Below are positions 1 to 8,614 of a DNA stretch of 12,381 nucleotides, one piece after another. The translations under genes and the position numbers were made by a program. The notes under the pieces are model-generated. The model worked only from the letters and a program-made list of their open reading frames with translations. It did not search any database and was not told where the DNA came from. Origin of the DNA: Bacteroidales bacterium (GTDB taxonomy: Bacteria > Bacteroidota > Bacteroidia > Bacteroidales > Tenuifilaceae); NCBI GenBank assembly GCA_008933525.1, contig WBUV01000050.1, positions 1-12,381 on the forward strand, given 5' to 3'. The stretch's first letter is position 1; each line of letters starts with the position of its first letter.

Positions 1-297
1 TTCGATAGCGAAATGCCTGAAAATATTCGTACAGGACAAACCTACCACATTAAACTGGAGCTTGGAGAATCGGCAAAAGCTATAATGATTCCCAGAGGTG
101 CATTCTTCCAAAGCACTGGTGGACAACGGATATTTGTGCTAAATAGCAATGGGACAGAGGCGGTTAAAAGAAACATCAAAATTGGAAAACAAAATCCTCA
201 GTACTACGAAGTGCTGGAGGGTTTGAATCCTGGAGAAAAAGTAATAACTAGTAGCTACGACACATTTGGCGATAACGAAAGATTATTGCTGAAATAA
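1..297 (+). CDS. MacA/HlyD-like periplasmic adaptor of an ABC exporter (C-terminal part, 5' end outside window)
   Basis: The reading frame is open from the first base and ends with TAA at 295-297, giving the last 98 residues of a protein that begins upstream. What is seen is the C-terminal beta-barrel and membrane-proximal region of a membrane-fusion (HlyD/RND/MacA) adaptor: a segment of the form 'AIMIPRGAFFQSTGG' followed by 'IFVLN', a 'KRNIKIGKQNPQYYEVLEGL' strand pair and 'PGEKVITSSYD'. These adaptors are periplasmic, anchored to the inner membrane, and link an ABC permease to an outer-membrane TolC-like channel. The ATPase and permease genes that follow on the same strand fit this. The internal ATG at 13 is not a real start, because the homologous region continues upstream of it. 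The family is confident; the substrate is unknown. Confidence 0.88.
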   Translation, partial: FDSEMPENIRTGQTYHIKLELGESAKAIMIPRGAFFQSTGGQRIFVLNSNGTEAVKRNIKIGKQNPQYYEVLEGLNPGEKVITSSYDTFGDNERLLLK

Positions 298-319
298 AAG
301 GACAAGGAGTTGTAAGGAT

Positions 320-436
320 ATGAAGAAACTATATCAAAAACAACGAGAGTTTAGGTTGGTAAATGCTCTTTATTTAAATTTTGATGTTTTCGAAGCATAT
401 CCATACTCCTTTTTCATTAGAGTTTCAATAAAATGA
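320..436 (+). CDS. Possible 38-codon small ORF between adaptor and ATPase genes
   Basis: An ATG at 320 opens a 38-residue frame ending at TGA 434-436, about 22 bp after the adaptor stop and 23 bp before the ATPase start. A purine-rich AAGGAG lies about 11-15 bp upstream and TAAGG about 3 bp upstream, which is unusual in this window, where other genes lack such sequences. The peptide begins MKKLYQKQREFR and is then rich in Phe, Tyr and Val. It has no clear signal peptide or full membrane span and resembles no family I recognise. It could be a small operon-encoded peptide, a decayed remnant, or a chance frame in an AT-rich leader. Chance is the default view. Confidence 0.2.
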   Translation: MKKLYQKQREFRLVNALYLNFDVFEAYPYSFFIRVSIK

Positions 437-459
437 CATTATAACTAAAACAAACAATT

Positions 460-1158
460 ATGATTAAAACAGTTAATCTTTCTAAAGTTTTTCGAACCGA
501 GGAAATTGAAACCAGCGCATTAAGCCAGGTGAACTTACACATTAAAAAGGGAGAGTTCGTTGCCATTATGGGACCTTCGGGTTGCGGTAAGTCTACCCTT
601 TTAAATATTGTTGGGTTACTCGATAATCCATCAGGAGGGAGTTACTTTTTCGATGGTCAAGAGGTTGGTAATTTAAAGGAGCGCAATAGAACAGCGCTGC
701 GTAAAGGCAATATTGGCTTTATTTTCCAGAGTTTCAATTTAATAGATGAACTCAATGTGTATGAGAATGTCGAGTTGCCACTTGTATATCTTAAAATGAA
801 CTCGCGTACTCGCAAAGAAATGGTGGAGAAAGTTCTTGAGCGAATGCAAATTAGCCATCGTCGCAAGCATTTTCCTCAGCAACTATCGGGTGGTCAGCAG
901 CAGCGCGTTGCGATTGCTCGGGCAGTTGTTGCCAATCCCAAATTAATCCTTGCCGATGAACCTACCGGAAATCTTGACTCTAAAAATGGTTTAGAGTTGA
1001 TGAACCTGCTTACAGAGCTAAACCGTGAAGGAACAACCATAGTAATGGTAACCCACTCGTTACACGATGCCGGTTTTGCACACAGGGTAATAAACTTATT
1101 CGATGGTCAGGTTATTACTGAAGAGGTAAAAAAGCAAGTGGGTGAGTTGATGCTGTAA
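460..1158 (+). CDS. ABC transporter ATP-binding protein, MacB/LolD type
   Basis: This 232-residue cytoplasmic nucleotide-binding subunit powers the FtsX-type permeases encoded downstream. All catalytic motifs are intact: Walker A GPSGCGKST at residues 38-46, Q-loop Q90 (in FIFQSFNLI), signature LSGGQQQR at 142-149, Walker B LILADEP with E167, D-loop GNLD at 170-173, and switch histidine H199 in VTHS. The length and the 'EPTGNLD' segment match the MacB/LolD/FtsE group, which couples ATP hydrolysis to periplasmic movement (mechanotransmission), rather than importers. It is separated from the adaptor by 162 bp and from the first permease by 121 bp, both long gaps for an operon. It is the only ATPase in the window and so probably serves all three permeases. 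The family is certain; whether it exports a drug, peptide or lipid, or moves lipoproteins, is not visible. Confidence 0.95.
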   Translation: MIKTVNLSKVFRTEEIETSALSQVNLHIKKGEFVAIMGPSGCGKSTLLNIVGLLDNPSGGSYFFDGQEVGNLKERNRTALRKGNIGFIFQSFNLIDELNVYENVELPLVYLKMNSRTRKEMVEKVLERMQISHRRKHFPQQLSGGQQQRVAIARAVVANPKLILADEPTGNLDSKNGLELMNLLTELNREGTTIVMVTHSLHDAGFAHRVINLFDGQVITEEVKKQVGELML

Positions 1159-1188
1159 TATAGTTAACGGTGTTCGGTAGTTAAAACC

Positions 1189-1202
1189 GACTTAGAAGCG
1201 TC
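1189..1202 (+). repeat. Copy 1 of the 14-mer GACTTrGAAGCGTC
   Basis: GACTTAGAAGCGTC lies in the non-coding gap between the ATPase and the first permease. A second copy with one difference (GACTTGGAAGCGTC) lies at 8615-8628, just beyond the end of the third permease, so the two copies flank the permease trio in the same orientation. Each is an imperfect dyad (GACTT against AAG-c-GTC). Matches of this length are expected by chance somewhere in 12 kb, but less so when both must fall in the small intergenic fraction. Significance is uncertain. Confidence 0.3.
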
Positions 1203-1224
1203 CATTTTATATACTTTAAATGGA
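1201..1224 (+). repeat. Inverted repeat in the ATPase-permease gap
   Basis: TCCATTT (1201-1207) and AAATGGA (1218-1224) form a perfect 7-bp inverted repeat with a 10-base A/T-rich loop. Four more pairs (GACT 1189-1192 with AGTC 1225-1228) could close below it across a bulge. No T-run follows, so it is not an intrinsic terminator for the + strand. It may be an RNA processing or stability hairpin in the long gap of the operon, or nothing. No good TAnnTTTG promoter box was found in this gap; the nearest is TATTATTG, with one mismatch. Confidence 0.3.
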
Positions 1225-1279
1225 AGTCTTATAGTAAGGGTGAGTTATTTCAATATTATTGAATTAAAAGAAATATACT

Positions 1280-3703
1280 ATGATTTTCAGAAAGTTGAAA
1301 TCCCAATGGCTTTGGTTCTCCATTAATATTCTTGGCTTGAGCGTGGCCTTGGCAAGTGTAATTACCATAGTTGTTTTTACAGTCAACGAGCTTAGCTTCG
1401 ACAAATTTCACTCAAAAGCCGGTAGAATATACCGTATTACATTGGAGTCAAACAATGGTAATACATCAATGCATCCTGCTAGAGTCGCAGGCAATTGGGT
1501 TGTTGAACTACAGAAGGAATATCCCGCTATTGAGAAAGTTGCTCGCCTTGTTCCATTTCGTAAATCGGTAGTGAAGATTCAGGAAAATAAATTTTACTCA
1601 TCTCAGGCTTTTTCAACCGATAGCTCTTTTTTCGACGTTTTTGATATAGATGTGATTGTAGGAAAAAGTAGTAAATACCTTGTTCAGCCAGGTAATGTTT
1701 TGGTATGTAGAAGTTTGGCTGAAAAATACTTTGGAAGTGTTGATGTAGTAGGAAAAACAATAAATATTCTAAATCAGCAGGAATCTAAACCTTTACTTTT
1801 TACCATAGAAGGGGTTTACGAGGACTTTCCCTCCAATTCACATTTTCATCCAGAGCTATTAAGCTCCCTAACCGAATTCGATAAGCAAACGAGTTGGGCT
1901 TACACCTATTCATTGATGAGAGAAGGCATTAATACCGATGAACTTTCTGAAACAATTCAGCAAAAATGGGAGGAAGAAAATAAAAGTGGCAATCCAACAT
2001 CGATTATTCATTTTCAAAAACTTACCGATATTCACCTCTATAGCAGTAAAACTCGTGAAATTGAGAGTAACGGTAGCATCCGCTCACTAATAATGCTTAT
2101 AAGTGGTGCTGTTATTATTCTTTTTATTGCACTTATTAACTTTATTAACCTTTGCAGGGTGAGGTTCATTGCTGAATTCAAGAAAACCATCGTTAAAATG
2201 GTTAATGGTGCTTCAAAGTTTTCGTTAGCAAAGGAGTATCTAACTGAATCGTTTTTACTCTCAATAGTATCAGTATTTTTGGCTATTTTTCTAGCAAGCA
2301 GACTAACAAAATTGCTCCACGTTACATTGATTCAGCCTAGCAATATTTATTTAATCGTGTTAGCAAGCTTGGGTTTCGTCATTGTAATTTCAATTTTAGC
2401 TCTATACCCACTTTTGTCGTTAAAACTTACCTACAGTGTTAAAGTAAAGAATAGTCAAGCCCGATTGTATACAGTCCCTTTGTTAATTCAGTTTACCCTG
2501 TCAATCATTGCTTTAATAAGTACATTTATACTAAGCAGGCAGGTGAATTTCCTAAATGCAAAACATCCATCGTCCGATAGGTCGAATATGATTGTTCTTT
2601 CTGGAAATCCTTGGGAGGCAGTACAGCGTTACGATTTGCTAAAGGAGGAATTGCTCAAAAACCCATCAATTGAGAATGTTTCGGGAGCAATGGAAGAACC
2701 GGGAGGCGATATTTTAGATGCCGTTCCCTTTGAAATGGAAGGGATGGATAATCAAGGGAATAAGTTTATAAACATATTTACTGCGGATTCAAATTTCTTC
2801 TCCTTTATGGGCATCAGGCCAATTGCCGGAACTGTTCATCTTGGAAATATGCCATCGCAGCAGTGGGAAAAAGCGGCAACCGACTTAAGTATGCTCGAGA
2901 ATTTCCGCAGCCAGATGCCGCAAGAGATAAAAAGATTGGAGGATATTGTTGGTGGGTTCAGGGACAAATATATAGTGAATAGGAGTGCTTTAAAACTCTT
3001 TGGAATTACCAATCCGAACGATGCCATTGGAAAGCGTTTTAGGCTAAAGTTCCATTTGCCCTATTTATTTCCCGAAGGCGAAATTGTTGGGGTGGTTCCA
3101 GATTTTCATTACACAAACCTTCATAACGAGGAAAAGCCCTTGGCGATTGCATCAAGGAAGAGTTTTAACTACTGTTTTTTAGTGACATTTGAACCAAATC
3201 AGTTTGATAAAGCAATTGCGGCAGTCGAACAAAACTGGATCAAATTAAATCCTGATTATCCTTTTCAGTATAAATTCATAGGTGAGTCTTACCGTTCGGC
3301 TTATACCAATGAATATTCTCAGCGTAATCTTCTTTCTGTGTTTGCATTAATTTCCGTAATTCTCTCTTTGCTTGGAATGTATGCAATGGCGTTGTTTAAT
3401 ATGCAACGAAGAGTAAAGGAAATTGGTATTCGTAAGGTAAATGGTGCCAAAACAGAGGAGATTATTTACATGTTAGTTTTAGACTTTGTAAAATGGGTGG
3501 CTTTAGCTTTTGTTATTGCTATTCCATTTGCCTATTTCTCAATGGAAAAATGGTTGCAGAATTTTGCGTACAAAATAAGTTTGAGTTGGTGGATTTTTGC
3601 TGTTGTTGGAATAATTGCAATTGCAGTGGCAATTATAACAGTGATATGGCAAAGCTGGCGTGCAGCAACTTGTAATCCGGTTGAAACATTGCGGTATGAG
3701 TAA
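1280..3703 (+). CDS. ABC transporter permease, two-module FtsX/MacB type (permease 1 of 3)
   Basis: This 807-residue inner-membrane protein has two MacB_PCD-plus-FtsX modules. Likely membrane spans are at about residues 12-36, 268-291, 322-346, 356-382, 398-420, 683-706, 729-756 and 768-790, with large periplasmic domains at about 37-267 and 421-682. The second FtsX module keeps the cytoplasmic motif KEIGIRKVNGA (713-723) and ends in NPVETLRYE. The matching site of the first module is degenerate (KKTIVKMVNGA, 301-311). Two oddities set it apart from its paralogues. The N-terminus is about 7 residues shorter, with an in-frame TAA at 1265-1267 ruling out an upstream start. The second periplasmic domain carries about 32 extra, charged, helix-like residues near 525-560. 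It probably pairs with the upstream ATPase and the adaptor. The substrate is unknown. Confidence 0.93.
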   Translation: MIFRKLKSQWLWFSINILGLSVALASVITIVVFTVNELSFDKFHSKAGRIYRITLESNNGNTSMHPARVAGNWVVELQKEYPAIEKVARLVPFRKSVVKIQENKFYSSQAFSTDSSFFDVFDIDVIVGKSSKYLVQPGNVLVCRSLAEKYFGSVDVVGKTINILNQQESKPLLFTIEGVYEDFPSNSHFHPELLSSLTEFDKQTSWAYTYSLMREGINTDELSETIQQKWEEENKSGNPTSIIHFQKLTDIHLYSSKTREIESNGSIRSLIMLISGAVIILFIALINFINLCRVRFIAEFKKTIVKMVNGASKFSLAKEYLTESFLLSIVSVFLAIFLASRLTKLLHVTLIQPSNIYLIVLASLGFVIVISILALYPLLSLKLTYSVKVKNSQARLYTVPLLIQFTLSIIALISTFILSRQVNFLNAKHPSSDRSNMIVLSGNPWEAVQRYDLLKEELLKNPSIENVSGAMEEPGGDILDAVPFEMEGMDNQGNKFINIFTADSNFFSFMGIRPIAGTVHLGNMPSQQWEKAATDLSMLENFRSQMPQEIKRLEDIVGGFRDKYIVNRSALKLFGITNPNDAIGKRFRLKFHLPYLFPEGEIVGVVPDFHYTNLHNEEKPLAIASRKSFNYCFLVTFEPNQFDKAIAAVEQNWIKLNPDYPFQYKFIGESYRSAYTNEYSQRNLLSVFALISVILSLLGMYAMALFNMQRRVKEIGIRKVNGAKTEEIIYMLVLDFVKWVALAFVIAIPFAYFSMEKWLQNFAYKISLSWWIFAVVGIIAIAVAIITVIWQSWRAATCNPVETLRYE

Positions 3704-3745
3704 ACCATTGACTTTACTTAGTTAATTTAAAATTGAGTTAAAAAA

Positions 3746-6067
3746 ATGTTGAAGTACTATTTAAAACATGCTTTAAGAGGTATTTTGAAGCACAAACTAT
3801 TTTCGGCATTCAATATTATTGGATTTGCTGTTGGATTTGCAGTTTGTATTATTATAGCTCTCTTTGTGTATAGGGAATACTCTGTTGACTCCTATTTTCC
3901 CGATGCTGATAGAGTTTACCGATTAATCGATGTAAAGTCAAACTCCACAAAAATAGATCAGGACGTTGTTCCTTTCCTTTTAGAGAACTACCCTGAAATA
4001 TGCTGTGCAACGCCTGTCTATTATTTACCGATGGACGACCTCAGTACATTTATTAAACAGGAAAAGAGTAGGAATACTGTTTACGTGAAAGAGTTTATGG
4101 CAACTAATAACGACTTTTTTAGGTTGGCAGGATTAAGGTCTATAGTTGCAAAATCATCCGCACCTTTTTTCGATACAAAATCTATTGTACTTAGCCAGAC
4201 TACTGCGCTTAAATTGTTCGGAAGGATTGATATTATTGATGAAGAAATTGATTTGTATGGCATTAAAATGACCGTAAGCGCAATTGTCGAAGATATTCCA
4301 TCGAATTCCAGCATGTCGGCAGATTTCTATGTTCATTCTAATAATGAGGCTTTCCCTGTTGGAACGCATAATACACCAAAGGGAGTTTACTATCCAAAGG
4401 ATATTTATATCAAACTAAACGAGAGTGCTAATTTATCCTCTTTAGTTAAGAAGTTGAGCAGCGCATTCCCCGCTAATATGTCGGAAACAAAGGAGGTTTA
4501 TTTTCAGCCTGTTAAGGATATCTACTTTTCGCAGCCATACGCAGGAAGCGAGAATAGGGTTGGAAACCGGTCGTTGATTTGGATAATTATTACCATTGCT
4601 TTACTTACGCTTATAATGTCTGTTTTCAATTATGTGAGTTTTACAATTTCTAAACAATTGAAAACACTAAAGGATGCAGGGGTTCGAATAACCAATGGCG
4701 CCGATTCGTCGCAGTTAAAAACGTACTATATTATCGATATTGGTTTGTCGGTGCTTATTTCGTTTTTACTTGCACTATTAATTAGCAAAGCAAGTGTTTC
4801 TTTTGCTGCGCAGTTGCTCGATACTCCATTAAGTTTCTCTTGGCTGCTAAAGCCCGAGTTGTTGCTGTTTGTTTTTATACTACTAACACTGGTTATTGCT
4901 ATTTCTGCAATAGTTCCTGTTGGCTTTATTTCGCGGGTAAATCCTCAGGTTTTGTTCGGTAGATTTAGCCTACGGCACAGCAAGTATTCCTTGCAAAGTT
5001 TTATGACAGTGTTTCAGATAGCTGTGTCAATAATTCTTTTCTCCGCATTTTTTGTTGTAAACAAACAGCTCGATTTTGTTAAGTCTGCCGATGTTGGTTT
5101 TAATAAGGAACATTTACTCCGAATCGATTTGCCATATCCTTTCGATAAGCACGATGCGTTAAAGCAGCAGTTACGTCAGTATTCTTTTATTCAGAGTATG
5201 GCCTACACATCGCATGCGCCTGGGGCAAGTTGGCAAACTATTGATGAACGTTCGGAGAGTGGCAGTAGCATTACTTTAAGAGCAATCAATATTGATAAAG
5301 ATTTCCTAAGCACATTTGGAATTGAACTGTTGAAGGGGCGTAAAATTCTTGATGGTGAAATAAATTCAGCGTGTTATATTTCCGAGAAGGCCTTTAAGGA
5401 CTATGAGTGGAAGGATATTGTTGGCAAAACGTTCAATGGATTGAACGTAGTAGGCGTGGTGAATGATATTAATGTCAACTCTTTACATACGGGTGTTGTT
5501 CCGGTTGCTTTCCAGTTTACAAACCATTACTATAATGCGCTTAATATCCGATTAATGCCCGGTAAGGTAAATGAGCAAATTGAGCAGATTAAAAATGTTT
5601 GGACCCTAATTGCCCCTGATACTCCGTTTGGCTATGGTTTTTACGATGAATTTTTTAACTCACTTTACATTAAGGAGGAACGGCAGGCAAAAACGCTTAC
5701 CATTTTTTCTGTAATAGCACTTATAATAACATGTTTTGGGTTATTTGGGCAAATTCTACAAAGTGCTGAAAAAAGAGTTAAAGAAATTGGTATTCGTAAA
5801 ATTAATGGAGCAACTAATTCTGAAATTATGAGAATGTTAAACTTCGAGTTTGTTGTTTCAGGATTTGTTGCAGCATTAGTAGCCATTCCTACTGCATGGC
5901 TTTTAATGGATAAATGGTTACAGGAGTTTGCCTATAAAACAGCATTAAACTGGTGGATTTTTGTGCTGGCAGGTTTATTTACATTCATAATAGCACTTAT
6001 AACAATTAGTTGGCAGAGTTGGCGTGCAGCATCATGTAATCCAATAGAAACTTTACGATACGAATAA
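3746..6067 (+). CDS. ABC transporter permease, two-module FtsX/MacB type (permease 2 of 3)
   Basis: This 773-residue paralogue begins 42 bp after permease 1. It starts with the usual amphipathic leader (MLKYYLKHALRG) and a first span at about residues 20-43. Other spans are at about 276-300, 327-351, 370-395, 417-440, 650-674, 699-722 and 736-757. Periplasmic domains cover about 44-275 and 441-645. The C-terminal module has KEIGIRKINGA (679-689), and its tail (KWLQ-FAYK, WWIF, SWQSWRAA-CNP-ETLRYE) is almost the same as in permease 1, so these two are the closest pair in the trio. The first-module motif is degenerate (KDAGVRITNGA, 309-319). A Cys-Cys pair (86-87) sits in the first periplasmic domain. 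It probably forms a pseudo-dimeric transporter with two copies of the single ATPase. The family is certain; the substrate is unknown. Confidence 0.94.
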   Translation: MLKYYLKHALRGILKHKLFSAFNIIGFAVGFAVCIIIALFVYREYSVDSYFPDADRVYRLIDVKSNSTKIDQDVVPFLLENYPEICCATPVYYLPMDDLSTFIKQEKSRNTVYVKEFMATNNDFFRLAGLRSIVAKSSAPFFDTKSIVLSQTTALKLFGRIDIIDEEIDLYGIKMTVSAIVEDIPSNSSMSADFYVHSNNEAFPVGTHNTPKGVYYPKDIYIKLNESANLSSLVKKLSSAFPANMSETKEVYFQPVKDIYFSQPYAGSENRVGNRSLIWIIITIALLTLIMSVFNYVSFTISKQLKTLKDAGVRITNGADSSQLKTYYIIDIGLSVLISFLLALLISKASVSFAAQLLDTPLSFSWLLKPELLLFVFILLTLVIAISAIVPVGFISRVNPQVLFGRFSLRHSKYSLQSFMTVFQIAVSIILFSAFFVVNKQLDFVKSADVGFNKEHLLRIDLPYPFDKHDALKQQLRQYSFIQSMAYTSHAPGASWQTIDERSESGSSITLRAINIDKDFLSTFGIELLKGRKILDGEINSACYISEKAFKDYEWKDIVGKTFNGLNVVGVVNDINVNSLHTGVVPVAFQFTNHYYNALNIRLMPGKVNEQIEQIKNVWTLIAPDTPFGYGFYDEFFNSLYIKEERQAKTLTIFSVIALIITCFGLFGQILQSAEKRVKEIGIRKINGATNSEIMRMLNFEFVVSGFVAALVAIPTAWLLMDKWLQEFAYKTALNWWIFVLAGLFTFIIALITISWQSWRAASCNPIETLRYE

Positions 6068-6081
6068 TAAAAACTAAAAAT

Positions 6082-8457
6082 ATGTACCGAAACTATTTAA
6101 AAACAGCCTTCCAGTCCTTAAAGAAGAATAAACTGTTTACGATTATCAACACTGTTGGACTCTCAGTTGCTCTAGCTGTAGTTTTCCTTATTATACTTTT
6201 TATAGTTAATGAGTTGAGTTACGATCGCTGTCACACCAAAAGCGATAGAGTTTATCGTGTACTCAACTTCTACTCCGATTCTAAGTCGATGTCGGAGTAT
6301 ACACCCTATATGCTGGCTTCAACGTTGAAAGATAATTTTCCGCAAGTCGAGAAGGCCACTCATGTATCGGGTATTGGAAGTTTAAGGCTAAAGTATAAGG
6401 ACGAGTATATTGATATCGGTAGTGTAATAGCCACAGGCTCCGAAATTTTTGACATTTTCACACTTCCGTTGGTTACAAATCAATCAACCCAGCACTTGCT
6501 CGACGATCAAAAGGCTATTGTTATTTCACGCAAACTTGCCGAGAAACTCTTCCCTGGGCAGGATCCCGTAGGTAAAAGTATTGAGGGCGAAATAGAATAT
6601 CAACCCTGTGTTTTTACAATCACAGGTGTCCTAAATGATCTTCCTGTTAATTCTACTTTTCGGCCCAGTTGCTTGGTTAACATTAAATGGTCTATCGATC
6701 CGGTTAATCAGATATTTAACGTAACAAACGCTGACGAAAAATGGGATATCACAAGTTGGTACACATGGGTATTGCTCAAAGATGGGGCGAACCCCGACGA
6801 TTTAAGTAGTCAACTTAAGGATTTTGTTTTACAACATGTTGGCAATTTTTCGTACGCAAACTACTCACTTCAAAGTTTGGGCGATGTTTACCTGAAAACC
6901 GATAAACTGTTGAATACAGGAAAAGACAAAATGCGCGATATCCAATTGTTGTCTGTTATTGCACTTATAACTTTGTTAATTGCAACAATAAACTATGTTC
7001 TTCTCTCTACGGCTGTATCCGCATCAAGATCCAGAGAAATTGGCGTTCGAAAAACCTTTGGGGCCAGTAGCGTGAACATCCAAAAGCAAATATACATAGA
7101 GTCTGTTCTAATGGCTTTACTTGCATTGCCGTTGGCCGTCGTACTTTCGTTAATTACACTTCCCTTTGCTGAGAAACTGTTCCAAACTCGGTTACTAATA
7201 ATTGATTCAAATCTGATTTTTTACAGTGTGATTTTCTTAACTGTTACAATTGTAATTGGTTTTATATCAGGGATATATGCCGCAGGGTATCTTTCCCGAT
7301 TAAGAGTGGTTAGTATTCTTAAGAATTATGTGGAGTTGGGCCGGAATAAAGCGATATTTCGATCCATGCTTATTACTTTAGAGTTAATTATTTTCTGCGT
7401 TTTTGTATCAAGTGCTTTAATAGTACGCTCACAGTATAAGTATTTTCTGAAAAAAGATCCTGGCTATAATACGGAGAATATAATTACAATTGATCTCGGT
7501 TTTGGTTTCAGTGGTTATACTCCATTTTTAAATGCGATTAATTCGAACCCGAATGTTATTTCTGCGGCGGGATCAATGTACGGATTGCCATCCAAAGGCC
7601 CTGGGTCAATAATTGTTCCAAACTATAAGGACAATAGTAAGCAAGTGAATGTTGATGGGATGGCTGTAGATTATGGTTTTTTGGAAAAAATGGGCATACA
7701 GTTAGTTGAGGGTCGATATTTCTCAAGGGAATTTGGCAATGATATGGCTAAATCAGTGATTCTTAACGAAACGGCTGTGAAACAATTAGAAATTGATGAC
7801 CCTATAGGGAAATTGTTTGCGTCTGATTCTTTAACAATCGTTGGGGTTGTAAAAGATTTTATGCCTTACTCGTTCGAGCAGAACATTGCACCTCAGTTCA
7901 TCATGCTAAATACTGAGTATGTATTTAATATATCTGTACACTACAAATCCGGAACGCTAAGCAGTTTAATTCCTTATTTGGAAGCGGAATGGAAGAAGGT
8001 GGAGCCTTATGCTCCCTTTCAGTTTTCAACTATAGAGGATGCTACAAAATCAATTTATGCATCGCAAAAAAGACTAATTTCAATTATAACTTTTACAGCG
8101 ATTTTTTCACTTTTAATTTCCATGTCAGGATTGTTTGGTTTGACCTTGTTCGTTACACGAGCGCGAACCAAGGAGATAAGCATAAAAAAGGTCATGGGAA
8201 GTTCCGAGAGTTCTATTATTTACTCAGCTCTGCGTGGGAACTTAGTTGAGGTTTTACTTGCTGCCGTAATTTCGGTTCCTATAACATATTACATCATGGA
8301 GCAATGGTTAAGCAAGTATGCCTTTAGGGTTTCTATAAACGGGTGGTTTTTTGTTTTTTCGCTTGGCGTTGCAGTTGTAGTGGTTGTATTTACTGTGATT
8401 GTTGTGTTATTGAAGGTTGCAAGAACGAATCCAGCAGAAACGTTGAAGTACGAGTAA
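6082..8457 (+). CDS. ABC transporter permease, two-module FtsX/MacB type (permease 3 of 3)
   Basis: This 791-residue paralogue starts only 14 bp after permease 2 and is clearly co-transcribed with it. The leader MYRNYLKTAFQSLKKNK precedes a first span at about residues 20-43. Other spans are at about 288-311, 339-362, 380-404, 428-449, 668-691, 719-741 and 754-778. Here both modules keep the cytoplasmic FtsX motif: REIGVRKTFGAS at 318-329 and KEISIKKVMGSS at 697-708. The other two permeases have it only in the second module. The C-terminus is TNPAETLKYE, more diverged than the near-identical tails of permeases 1 and 2, so this is the more distant member. It is the last gene of the operon and is followed by an intrinsic terminator about 30 bp after the stop. 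Its role as a MacB-like export or mechanotransmission permease is inferred from the family. Confidence 0.94.
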   Translation: MYRNYLKTAFQSLKKNKLFTIINTVGLSVALAVVFLIILFIVNELSYDRCHTKSDRVYRVLNFYSDSKSMSEYTPYMLASTLKDNFPQVEKATHVSGIGSLRLKYKDEYIDIGSVIATGSEIFDIFTLPLVTNQSTQHLLDDQKAIVISRKLAEKLFPGQDPVGKSIEGEIEYQPCVFTITGVLNDLPVNSTFRPSCLVNIKWSIDPVNQIFNVTNADEKWDITSWYTWVLLKDGANPDDLSSQLKDFVLQHVGNFSYANYSLQSLGDVYLKTDKLLNTGKDKMRDIQLLSVIALITLLIATINYVLLSTAVSASRSREIGVRKTFGASSVNIQKQIYIESVLMALLALPLAVVLSLITLPFAEKLFQTRLLIIDSNLIFYSVIFLTVTIVIGFISGIYAAGYLSRLRVVSILKNYVELGRNKAIFRSMLITLELIIFCVFVSSALIVRSQYKYFLKKDPGYNTENIITIDLGFGFSGYTPFLNAINSNPNVISAAGSMYGLPSKGPGSIIVPNYKDNSKQVNVDGMAVDYGFLEKMGIQLVEGRYFSREFGNDMAKSVILNETAVKQLEIDDPIGKLFASDSLTIVGVVKDFMPYSFEQNIAPQFIMLNTEYVFNISVHYKSGTLSSLIPYLEAEWKKVEPYAPFQFSTIEDATKSIYASQKRLISIITFTAIFSLLISMSGLFGLTLFVTRARTKEISIKKVMGSSESSIIYSALRGNLVEVLLAAVISVPITYYIMEQWLSKYAFRVSINGWFFVFSLGVAVVVVVFTVIVVLLKVARTNPAETLKYE

Positions 8458-8488
8458 TTTGAATTAATACAAAGGTTTATTGTATGCG

Positions 8489-8520
8489 AAAAAAACCGAA
8501 GCAAGCGCTTCGGTTTTTTT
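8489..8520 (+). terminator. Intrinsic terminator of the ABC exporter operon
   Basis: CCGAAGC (8496-8502), a 4-base loop (8503-8506) and GCTTCGG (8507-8513) form a perfect 7-bp GC-rich stem. It is preceded by seven A (8489-8495) and followed by seven T (8514-8520), which extends pairing and gives a U-tract on either strand. It starts 31 bp after the stop of permease 3, so it is the operon end. It could also act on the minus strand as a backstop for sucC transcripts. Confidence 0.93.
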
Positions 8521-8614
8521 ATTCATTGTTCAATGTCGTATAGTTAAGTTTTGTTTAATGCTAGCATGTTGTCTAGGCGCTATGCCAATGTTAAAGACCT
8601 TTCAACGTCCGGAT

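Noticed and set aside
13..297. ATG at 13 as the start of a 94-residue protein
   Set aside because: The frame is open to the window edge and the sequence is the C-terminus of a larger adaptor protein.
320..430. TAAATTTTG at about 380 as a promoter for the ATPase gene
   Set aside because: It misses the TAnnTTTG consensus by one position and has no -33 element at the right spacing.
1201..1228. Inverted repeat after the ATPase gene as a transcription terminator
   Set aside because: The stem is short and A/T-rich with no T-run after it on the + strand.
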